A DNA stretch of 64,000 bases. Source: Methylovirgula sp. HY1 (GTDB lineage Bacteria > Pseudomonadota > Alphaproteobacteria > Rhizobiales > Beijerinckiaceae). Under the pieces are notes generated by a model, which was not told where the DNA came from, did no database searches, and worked only from the letters and a program-made list of their open reading frames with translations. A program made the translations under genes and the position numbers. The stretch covers positions 1,054,001-1,118,000 of the forward strand of contig NZ_CP073764.1 of assembly GCF_019343105.1 (NCBI RefSeq). The letters are read 5' to 3'. Shown piece after piece: positions 27,328-34,125 of this stretch. Each line of letters starts with the position of its first letter. The stretch's first letter is position 1.

Positions 27328-28547
27328 CAGAGCACCCTCATCTCGAAATAGACGACCTTTGTAGGAGGCAGTACAGAGAGCGGGTTGCTTGACCCATAGT
27401 AGGTTGCTGATCCCGAAACGCCTATTGCCGCGCCATCGTACCCTATATTTGTCTGAGGCACGTAGTTGCCCGCGTTAAATTGGTTATAGTTCGTTCCAAA
27501 TGACGCGAGGATGCAGCAGCCGGACGCGTAGCCGAGGACATTTGCTGTCTGAGTCGCAATGGTCGTCTGCGGCATCCATGAGTGGCCTGAGAGTTCGTTA
27601 GCTGTAAATGATGTTGAAACCGACATCGAGAACGACGGTAAATTTGATGCCGCAATATAGACCGACTGTGCGCCACCGCTGGCGCCGATCGAATCCGCGT
27701 TGAAATTGGTGATGCGGCCCGCGGCCGTTCCGCTCATATTGTCGGCGCCGACGAGATAATAGCCGCTGTAATTTGGCGCGTAGAATGTGGTCCCGGAGCC
27801 GCCGTAGGTATAGCCGATCTTGGCAAACAGCGCGGGATAAGTTGTGGTCGACAGCGCTTGCCCAATACAGAGAATATAATTCTTGTCTGGCGTGGCATAG
27901 GTGATCTGAACAACGGCGCCGATTGGGACTTGCGCTGCGGCAGAATGGTAAGAGAAAACGTTCCAGAGCCCGGCACCGAGGTTGACCGCAATCGCTCCAT
28001 CGCCATTTGCGGTCGAGATGTTCTGGTTCGCCGGCGTCAGAATATTGGCGCTGCTATAGTTGATCTGGCCCGATCCAGAAAATTGCAGGAACTTCCATTG
28101 GCCGAGGCCGCAGCTCGCACCAAAACTCGTGATCGGCGTCGATCCGCTGATCGTCAGATAATTCTGGGGCGTCGTCTGGCACAGGTCCGTGACGGTCGCG
28201 GCGGTCAGCGTCGCGACGCCGCCGCCTTGCACCGGAATCCATATATGATTTGTCGGATCGAGCGAGCCCTGCCAGACATATTGCGTGCCGTCGTAAAGCC
28301 CATAAGGCCATGGTGTTTGCGCCGTATCGAGCCACGGCTGCCCGATCAGCGTCGTGTTTGAGCAATCGGTCTGCGGCGCCGATGCGCCGGCATTGCTGGA
28401 ATTGATCGAATGCAGTGCCGCATTGATATATTGCTGCTCTTGGACGGCGGTGAAAATGCCGGCGACGGGCATGCAATTGCTGCCCGCGACGGCCGAGCCG
28501 GCCATGGCGACAAACAGAATCACGCCAAGCAAAAGACGTTTCAGCAT
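27327..28547 (-). CDS. Tail collar fibre protein
   Basis: A 406-residue protein with a Sec-type signal-like N-terminus (LLLGVILFVAMAGSAVAGSN), unusual for a virion protein. The middle has the phage tail-collar domain: VPIGAVVQITYATPDKNYIL, GQALSTTTYPALFAKIGY, FYAPNYSGYYLVGADN. A C-terminal beta-rich tip follows. It probably forms part of the distal tail fibre. The signal-like N-terminus may instead be a hydrophobic trimerisation segment. Confidence 0.8.
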   Translation of the reverse strand: MLKRLLLGVILFVAMAGSAVAGSNCMPVAGIFTAVQEQQYINAALHSINSSNAGASAPQTDCSNTTLIGQPWLDTAQTPWPYGLYDGTQYVWQGSLDPTNHIWIPVQGGGVATLTAATVTDLCQTTPQNYLTISGSTPITSFGASCGLGQWKFLQFSGSGQINYSSANILTPANQNISTANGDGAIAVNLGAGLWNVFSYHSAAAQVPIGAVVQITYATPDKNYILCIGQALSTTTYPALFAKIGYTYGGSGTTFYAPNYSGYYLVGADNMSGTAAGRITNFNADSIGASGGAQSVYIAASNLPSFSMSVSTSFTANELSGHSWMPQTTIATQTANVLGYASGCCILASFGTNYNQFNAGNYVPQTNIGYDGAAIGVSGSATYYGSSNPLSVLPPTKVVYFEMRVL

Positions 28548-28577
28548 TTCAAATCCTGTTTGTGTTCGGAACGATGC

Positions 28578-29255
28578 CTAGAAGCCCTGCACCGTCACGG
28601 CCGCGAGGGTACGGGCAACCCCGACGCCGGCGTTGAGAACTTGCAAGGTCACGCTGGCGAGGGTGAGCGCAGAGATAATGAGAACATCGCCGGATTGGTT
28701 GTTGAACGTCACCTGCACCGCCGGCGCTGGCTCGCCATTCGGATAGGCTGCGGTGCACGGACCTTTGTTGAACGGCGCGGGATGGCTGTTATTAGCCGGA
28801 TGAAAGGTCAGCACGAGACCGGTGGTCGGAACCGCGACATTGAGATAATTATCGATGCGGTTTGGCACCGAACATTGTGCCGTCGCCTGCTGGAGAGCCC
28901 CGACGATGGAAGTGGACGGCGCCTGCGCCCAAAATCGCCAATCGACATATTGGCCCCGATAATTGCCTGGTGTGAATTTCTGCCAACCGCCCCAAATGAC
29001 ACCGCCGAAGCCGTCCGGCTGGCCGATATTCACCTCGACCCAGCTTTTCATTCCAGCCGCCGCCGCGGCGCCTAAAAAATCCTGATAAGATAGAAAACCG
29101 CCGCGCCCGAGAAAACCGCCTGTCTGTACAAACGCCGCGTCATTGCCCGTCAGCACGAAACTGCCCGGCGCCGCGCCGAGTGTGTACGATAATGCGTCGC
29201 CGGATTCGGCGCCCGTCGCAAGCGGCACATCGGCTAATGCGTCGACAGCGAACAT
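28578..29255 (-). CDS. Phage fibre-region protein sharing its N-terminus with the next gene
   Basis: A 225-residue protein. The first 45 residues (FAVDALADVPLATGAESGDA, SYTLGAAPGSFVLTG) are nearly the same as those of the gene at 29280. After that the sequence differs: FLSYQDFLGAAAAAGMKSWV and VIWGGWQKFTPGNYRGQYVD. This looks like a duplicated N-terminal anchor joined to a new C-terminal part. No function is recognised, but a structural tail role fits. Confidence 0.65.
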   Translation of the reverse strand: MFAVDALADVPLATGAESGDALSYTLGAAPGSFVLTGNDAAFVQTGGFLGRGGFLSYQDFLGAAAAAGMKSWVEVNIGQPDGFGGVIWGGWQKFTPGNYRGQYVDWRFWAQAPSTSIVGALQQATAQCSVPNRIDNYLNVAVPTTGLVLTFHPANNSHPAPFNKGPCTAAYPNGEPAPAVQVTFNNQSGDVLIISALTLASVTLQVLNAGVGVARTLAAVTVQGF

Positions 29256-29279
29256 TCAGTGGATCCTCGCGGGCAACGC

Positions 29280-30047
29280 TTAATTCTGCGGCGAGCCGGT
29301 GACTTGCAGTCCGGCAGTCAGAGACAACGTGCCGATATAGCCGAGGTCAAAAATATCCTCGGGCCGGATATGGTAATAGCCGACGACCGGCGCATTCCCG
29401 GCGATGGCGGCGGCGATCTGCAAGGCGATCGGTCCTGAGGGGACGGCACGGCCACCGAGCTGTGCCGCCGATCCCGTAACGTCAAATGCGCCGGGGGCTT
29501 CCGCGAGCTGGCGCGCCGTGACGCTTCCCGCGTTCTCCCCGGTAAGCACGACCGCGCCTGGTGTCTCGGCGAGTTTGCGCGCCGCATTGAAATTGTCGTT
29601 TTCGCCGGCGACGGCGAAGGCGCCCGTCGCACCGTCGAGATGGCGTCCCGGCGCGTCGAGATTAGCGGGGCTGCCCGTAAGAAGGAACGCCGCCGCCGCC
29701 TCGGCAAGCTTGCGCGCTGTGATAGATGTCGCGGTATTTCCGGTGAGGGCGAAGGCGCCGGCGGCTTCGGCGAGTTTGCGCGCCGTCTCCGAACTCGCGT
29801 CTTCGCCGGTAAGAACGAAATTGGCGGCGAGCGCGGCAAGCTTCCGCGCGGTGACGAAAGACTCGCCAGATCCGCTGATGGCATAAGCCGCTGCCGCCGC
29901 GGCCAATTTGCGGGCCGTGACCGTCGCGGCATTCGATCCGGTGATCGCGAAACTGCCCGGCGTCGCGGCCAGCGCATACGACAACGCGTCGCCAGACTCC
30001 GCGCCCGTCGCAAGCGGTACATCGGCGAATGCGTCGACAGCGAACAT
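29280..30047 (-). CDS. Repeat-containing phage fibre-region protein
   Basis: A 255-residue protein. About eight tandem 22-residue repeats fill residues 26 to 197 with the consensus LAEAxGAFALTGxxAxxVTARK. Each looks like a beta-turn or beta-hairpin unit of the sort found in fibrous tail proteins. A unique C-terminus ends with FDLGYIGTLSLTAGLQVTGS. The DNA repeats are 66 bp and could change in number by recombination. The N-terminus is shared with the gene at 28578. Confidence 0.75.
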   Translation of the reverse strand: MFAVDAFADVPLATGAESGDALSYALAATPGSFAITGSNAATVTARKLAAAAAAYAISGSGESFVTARKLAALAANFVLTGEDASSETARKLAEAAGAFALTGNTATSITARKLAEAAAAFLLTGSPANLDAPGRHLDGATGAFAVAGENDNFNAARKLAETPGAVVLTGENAGSVTARQLAEAPGAFDVTGSAAQLGGRAVPSGPIALQIAAAIAGNAPVVGYYHIRPEDIFDLGYIGTLSLTAGLQVTGSPQN

Positions 30048-30076
30048 GACAGTCCCTCTCTAGGCGACAGTATGGA

Positions 30077-30601
30077 CTACGGGGCTTGACCGGAGAGAAT
30101 AGCTGCCGCGCGCGCTGCCGTGATGAGAGACGGACCTGGTGGAGTCGCCGTCGAGCCGGATGCCAGGTAATCGATGCCGGCGATCACTTCCGTATTCGAT
30201 AATTGCAAGCCCCCTGAGCCAGCCGCCATCGTGATAAAAATCTTCGTTTGCGTGTCCGAAGATGCGAAGATCGCGGCTTGCTCGGCGCTTGTGAAAAACG
30301 CCATGAATTGCAAAAATGTATAGGTGGGAGGAGGTGGTGCCGGCGGATTTGGCGGCATTGGCGGCGTCGGCGGCGCGACGACGCCGGCAGCGGTACATTC
30401 CGCCAAAAGATCAGCCACCGTCAGAAATCCCATTTTCTGAATAGTGGAAAGCACCGTGACGAGCTGCCAATTTGCAGGTTGCCCGACCGCAGCCTGATTG
30501 ACCCACGTCATCGTCGAGCCGAGAAGGATCTGCAGCGCGCTCGCATAGTCAGGCGTCCCTTTAAGAGCAGCGAGATCAGCAGGCGAATTGAGGATTTTCA
30601 C
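30077..30601 (-). CDS. Phage structural-type protein downstream of the RT gene
   Basis: A 174-residue protein starting at a GTG (30601) that overlaps the RT stop codon (TAGTG), with GGAG about 8 bases upstream. The N-terminal half (SPADLAALKGTPDYASALQI) and C-terminal half (FMAFFTSAEQAAIFASSDTQ) are joined by a proline-rich linker (PPTPPMPPNPPAPPPP). The C-terminal motif resembles small phage tail-region proteins of unknown function. It is translationally coupled to the DGR. Confidence 0.7.
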   Translation of the reverse strand: MKILNSPADLAALKGTPDYASALQILLGSTMTWVNQAAVGQPANWQLVTVLSTIQKMGFLTVADLLAECTAAGVVAPPTPPMPPNPPAPPPPTYTFLQFMAFFTSAEQAAIFASSDTQTKIFITMAAGSGGLQLSNTEVIAGIDYLASGSTATPPGPSLITAARAAAILSGQAP

Positions 30602-31572
30602 TATTTCACTCCAAGACTCGTCAAAAGATTGCGCGAATCGGCCCAGGCAGCGTGCCCAAGCCATGCTGCCAGAAAGGCAGCCATAGCCTCATGATCACCA
30701 TTAGCGCGCAAATACCGAAGTCGCCGTTTGGCGCGGATCACGCTTTGCCGCCGCAGGAGCTTATGAGTCGGCCAGATCCTATATCCGAGAAAATTCACGC
30801 CGCGACTCGCGGGTGCAAGGTTCCACTTGCTGAGCCTCAAACCGAGCGCGTCGTGAGCGAAGGTTTCGATACTTTCTTTCACCACTCGAAGGTGTCCGGC
30901 ATCGCTCCCGAGGACGACGATATCGTCCATATAGCGATACCAGAACTGTTCTTTCAGCTCGCATTGCAGTAGCCTATCGACCTGGCCGGCATAGACATTC
31001 GCGTAGAGTTGGCTCGTCAGGCATCCGATCGGAAGACCGATGCCGGTTGCTGGCGTGATTGCACCGATGATCCGCAAGGTCGCGGCGCATGTGATCTTCT
31101 TGGCAATTAACCGGTGTAGAACGGCCCGGTCGATCGACGGAAAAAACCGCGAAAAATCGGTCTTTAATGCATAGAGCGGCGCCCCAAGACGCCGCATATC
31201 AGCCTGTAGAGCAATGACGGCGGCGTGTGTGCCCATTCCTGTGCGGCATGCATAGGTACGCGGCAAAAGCCCGGCTTCAAAGATCGGACCGATGATATTG
31301 ACGAGCGCATGTTGCGCGACGCGATCGCGGAAGGACGGCGCCGAAATCAACCTCTTCTTCGGCTCGAAGACGAAGAACTCATGTGGCGCAGATGGTACAT
31401 AGGTGCCGGCAGCCAAGTCTTGCGCGAGCCCCTCGAGATTGATCTCGGCATATTCCTTAAACTCCAGATAGCCACCCGAGAACCGCTTCGCGCGTGCCGT
31501 CTGCCGGAACGCCAACCGCATATTCTTCGGATCAACGATCCGACCAATAAGATTGCGATGCTTCTTCCCCAT
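30601..31572 (-). CDS. Diversity-generating retroelement reverse transcriptase
   Basis: A 323-residue protein that copies the template-repeat RNA into cDNA with errors at adenines. It is very like the BPP-1 Brt: opening MGKKHRNLIGRI, EFKEYAEINLEGLAQDL, and RLISAPSFRDRVAQHALVNI. The motif A Asp is in KTDFSRFFPSID (D139), the DGR-type SQ motif is in LPIGCLTSQLYANVY (187-188), and the catalytic YMDD is at 214-217 with FLGYRIWPTHKLLR after it. It lacks RNase H and integrase domains, as expected. The start at 31572 aligns with Brt, with a weak ribosome binding site; an earlier ATG at 31692 is possible. The active site looks intact. Confidence 0.97.
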   Translation of the reverse strand: MGKKHRNLIGRIVDPKNMRLAFRQTARAKRFSGGYLEFKEYAEINLEGLAQDLAAGTYVPSAPHEFFVFEPKKRLISAPSFRDRVAQHALVNIIGPIFEAGLLPRTYACRTGMGTHAAVIALQADMRRLGAPLYALKTDFSRFFPSIDRAVLHRLIAKKITCAATLRIIGAITPATGIGLPIGCLTSQLYANVYAGQVDRLLQCELKEQFWYRYMDDIVVLGSDAGHLRVVKESIETFAHDALGLRLSKWNLAPASRGVNFLGYRIWPTHKLLRRQSVIRAKRRLRYLRANGDHEAMAAFLAAWLGHAAWADSRNLLTSLGVK

Positions 31573-31717
31573 TAATAAAACCGGCCGCGGGTTTCGATGG
31601 TCTACTCCCCGCTCTGCCGGACCGCGCAATGTATTCGCCGAAGCAGGTTGAGCGAGCTGACCACCTTTGGGGTGATCGGCCTGTGTGGCCATAGCCGGCA
31701 CAGAGCCAAAATCGGTC

Positions 31718-31834
31718 GTCACAGCAGCCGCGCGCCCCGATGTTGCCGTTCGAGTTCGAGGCGGCGTTGTTCCAGTTCGATGCGCGCGAGCCGGAGTTCG
31801 CCGCATTGCCGAAGTTGCCGCCCAGGATCACGGC
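31718..31834 (-). repeat. DGR template repeat (TR)
   Basis: A 117-bp sequence almost identical to the 3' end of the variable protein gene, offset by 560 bp. On the coding (minus) strand it contains 22 adenines, 18 of them in nine AAY (Asn) codons. It lies between avd and the RT gene as in BPP-1. Identity with the variable repeat extends a few bases past 31718 with one mismatch (31717). Its translation begins NFGNAANSGSRASNWNNA. The template is never itself mutated, so it is the invariant source for variation. Confidence 0.97.
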
Positions 31835-31861
31835 AACGAACGCCGCCTGCATTTACCTCTC

Positions 31862-32236
31862 TCAACCCCTGATCTTCACGGATTTAATCCAGGCGCCGAG
31901 GCGTTTCCCAACCGACGCGAGCAGCGCGAGCGCGGCTCGGTGTTGATGGGGTGTCAGCATGCGGCGCGCAGGATCGACCATGAAGCGCAGCCAGAACCGC
32001 AGCGCGGCGAGATGCGCGTCTGCGGAATAAAGTCGCGACACTTGCGGCGATTTCGCAGCCGCGATGAAAAGCTCTACCTGCTCGAAGAGTGCGCGCAGCG
32101 CCATGTCGCGAGCGATGCCATGCTTGCGCGGTGCATTTTGCAAGATCGGATAGAGATAATTGATGAACTGCTCATAAGCCTCGACGATCGCGAGGCCTTG
32201 GTGAACAGCATGCTCGTCCTTGACGATCTCGCTCAC
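31862..32236 (-). CDS. avd: Accessory variability determinant (Avd)
   Basis: A 124-residue, all-helical, basic protein of the four-helix-bundle Avd/bAvd family, which forms a pentamer that binds the RT and template RNA and is needed for mutagenic homing. Conserved-looking features are YEQFINYLYPILQNAPRKHG, DMALRALFEQVELFIAAA and HLAALRFWLRFMVDPARRML. It starts at GTG (32236), without a strong ribosome binding site. Its place between variable and template repeats matches BPP-1. Confidence 0.92.
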   Translation of the reverse strand: MSEIVKDEHAVHQGLAIVEAYEQFINYLYPILQNAPRKHGIARDMALRALFEQVELFIAAAKSPQVSRLYSADAHLAALRFWLRFMVDPARRMLTPHQHRAALALLASVGKRLGAWIKSVKIRG

Positions 32237-32240
32237 TGCG

Positions 32241-32266
32241 CGCTTCGCTTTCGCTCAGCTTAAGCG
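32241..32266 (-). other. Possible hairpin just downstream of the variable repeat
   Basis: On the minus strand, CGCTT (32266-32262) can pair with AAGCG (32245-32241), and an inner GCT (32259-32257) with AGC (32249-32247). BPP-1 has a target-recognition hairpin with a GNRA-like loop at the equivalent place, and a GCGAAAGC occurs within this loop. The fold is imperfect, so this is a candidate only. Confidence 0.3.
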
Positions 32267-33543
32267 AGCATCAGGTGGTCACAGCAGCCGCGCGCCCCGA
32301 CGTTGCCGCTCGAGGACGAGGCGGCGCCGCTCCAGTTCGAAGCGCGCGAGCCGGAGAACGCCGCACCGCCGAAGGGGGCGCCCAGGATCACGGCGTTAGG
32401 CATGTTATAAAACTGCCCGCGATTGCCGGTCGATTGCGTCCAGCTCGCAGCCGAATAAGGACCGCCGAGCTCGCGGCCCCAGACCCAATAGCAGCCCGTC
32501 GCCTGGATCATTCCCCATTTTGAGGTATAAACTCCGCCGGAGAGCCCTGTCGTGACAGGATCGGCCGTGAGGGAGCTCTCTTCCGTCGTGCCGTAGGCTG
32601 CGACCTGGAATTCCGCCGTCGACAGAAGCCGCTTGCCAGCCGAGAACATAACCTCGTTTGCGTCCCACCAGTTGAATTCGCTATAGGCCGTCGAGCCGTT
32701 GCCGCCAAACATCGCCGGAATGACCGGCAAGCGTGAACCAGATGCGATGTTTAGATTATAGCCCGAGGTGCCGTTTGCATCCGGCGCGGTATTACAGAGA
32801 TAGATATCGGCCCAAAAGGCGCCAGCAACCAAGGCCATGCCGCGCGGGTCGGCGCAGCGCGGGCGCCATTTGAGATCCCACACGCTATACGGGTTGATCG
32901 CCGGCGTCGTATTGCCGCCGGCCATGGCGGCCGCGTTGCCGCCGGGCGCATAATGGAAACCGCCGATCTGACGAGATTGCGCGGTTGTGTATCCGGTCGG
33001 CGCCGAAAAGCTCGCATCGGCCCGGACGGTGCCGTCATTGCAGATATAGACGGCATAATCAGTGCCGCCGGTGAGCGTCGGCATGACGACGGCGGTCGCG
33101 GTGGAAAAATTATAAATAAAACCATTGAGGGCGACCGCCGTCCCCGCATTGATGTTGATTGTGCCGGCGCCCGTTACTGTGAATGCGGGGCCCGTAGAGG
33201 ACGCTTTCGAAAACGCAGTCGCGAGCCCATTCACGATTCCCTGCATGTCCTCGCCGAGCAGCACGGACGAAACAATAGCACTCGACGAGGCTGAAATAGC
33301 GGCGCCAGAATTTGATGACCCGAGAATTGTCGTGCGCGCGAGCGCCGGGCCGGTGGACGAGTAAGTGCCCCAACCAAATTCCCAGCTCGTGCCGTCCTTG
33401 ATCAGATAGGAAAGCATCGCGCCGGTCAGAGCGCCTGCATTTGCAAACGTCTGATAGGTTGGGATCGCGGCCGCGAGGGATATTGGGCCAGTTCCTGGAG
33501 CAGACGCCACCGCGCACATGACGCGATCATAATATGTGCTCAA
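32260..33543 (-). CDS. DGR variable protein, Mtd-like receptor-binding protein
   Basis: A 427-residue tail protein starting at TTG (33543), with AGGAG about 7 bases upstream. The first 100 residues (RVMCAVASAPGTGPISLAAA, then TSWEFGWGTYSSTGPALART) are of the tail-fibre anchoring type. From about residue 120 it matches BPP-1 Mtd as I remember it: GTDYAVYICNDGTVRADASF, QIGGFHYAPGGNAAAMAGGN, DPRGMALVAGAFWADIYLC and the end GARGCCDHLMLA. The C-terminal C-type-lectin fold holds the variable residues (384-422). It should sit at the tail tip and bind host receptors. Confidence 0.95.
   Translation of the reverse strand: MSTYYDRVMCAVASAPGTGPISLAAAIPTYQTFANAGALTGAMLSYLIKDGTSWEFGWGTYSSTGPALARTTILGSSNSGAAISASSSAIVSSVLLGEDMQGIVNGLATAFSKASSTGPAFTVTGAGTININAGTAVALNGFIYNFSTATAVVMPTLTGGTDYAVYICNDGTVRADASFSAPTGYTTAQSRQIGGFHYAPGGNAAAMAGGNTTPAINPYSVWDLKWRPRCADPRGMALVAGAFWADIYLCNTAPDANGTSGYNLNIASGSRLPVIPAMFGGNGSTAYSEFNWWDANEVMFSAGKRLLSTAEFQVAAYGTTEESSLTADPVTTGLSGGVYTSKWGMIQATGCYWVWGRELGGPYSAASWTQSTGNRGQFYNMPNAVILGAPFGGAAFSGSRASNWSGAASSSSGNVGARGCCDHLMLA
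32278..32394 (-). repeat. DGR variable repeat (VR)
   Basis: A 117-bp sequence ending 15 bases before the stop of the variable protein gene. It differs from the template at 15 sites; 14 correspond to template adenines on the coding strand, the other to a G-to-C change at 32378. Amino-acid changes are N-to-P, N-to-G, N-to-F, N-to-S, N-to-G, N-to-S, N-to-S, I-to-V and G-to-A, with one silent change. The GC-rich invariant 3' end (GGGGCGCGCGGC) fits the initiation of mutagenic homing element. Confidence 0.97.
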
Positions 33544-33594
33544 AATCTTGCTCCTACGCGGTGCGGCCGTTCAAAGTGTTGGATCTGCCCGGAA

Positions 33595-34017
33595 TTATTG
33601 CAGGGTGAGAAGATCGCCGCTCGAAGGCGTCGCCGTGAACGTATCGCCATTGACGCCGTTCAGAGTGATCGACGAGCCATTGTCATACCAGCCGATGAGC
33701 GTCCCCGACGTCACGTCGTAATAGACGACATAGCGAAACGGGCCCATGTTGCCGGTGACAGAGGTCCAAGTCGACGGATTAGCCGTCATGATCTCTTCGC
33801 CAGATGTATTGGTCACGCCGGCCCCGGTCACCGCCGCGCCGCCCGTCGTGTAACCGTTCCCTGCCGCGAGCTCGTTGGCGGAAATGTCCGTATAGAGATG
33901 ATTGGTCGCGACCGGCGCGGTGTCGGTCAGCATCGCCTTGATCGTATCGGTATTGAGATCCAGCAGCTTCTTCGCCAGATCGTCGACGAAGAGGTTGAAC
34001 TTGTTGAATGTCGGCAT
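33595..34017 (-). CDS. Phage tail-region structural protein
   Basis: A 140-residue protein. The N-terminal helix (KFNLFVDDLAKKLLDLNTDT) precedes a beta-rich domain with TNHLYTDISANELAAGNGYT and FRYVVYYDVTSGTLIGWYDN. I recognise this layout from small phage structural proteins found next to tail-tip genes; the exact role is unknown. It starts at an ATG (34017) immediately downstream of the tip protein gene. Confidence 0.75.
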   Translation of the reverse strand: MPTFNKFNLFVDDLAKKLLDLNTDTIKAMLTDTAPVATNHLYTDISANELAAGNGYTTGGAAVTGAGVTNTSGEEIMTANPSTWTSVTGNMGPFRYVVYYDVTSGTLIGWYDNGSSITLNGVNGDTFTATPSSGDLLTLQ

Positions 34018-34125
34018 AGCGAGTCTCCCAATCGGTCGCACGGGATCGCCGCCGCGCCAAGCACGCCACGGCGATCAACAATCTGGTTGAAAATGAAAAG
34101 GCTCTTTGATGGGATTCCGGCAGGA

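Noticed and set aside
27327-28547. Collar protein as a second DGR target
   Set aside because: No segment of the collar gene resembles the template repeat; only one VR was found in the window.
31532-31852. 106-codon frame through the template repeat as a protein gene
   Set aside because: It is the DGR template read in frame; position and repeat structure explain it as RNA template.
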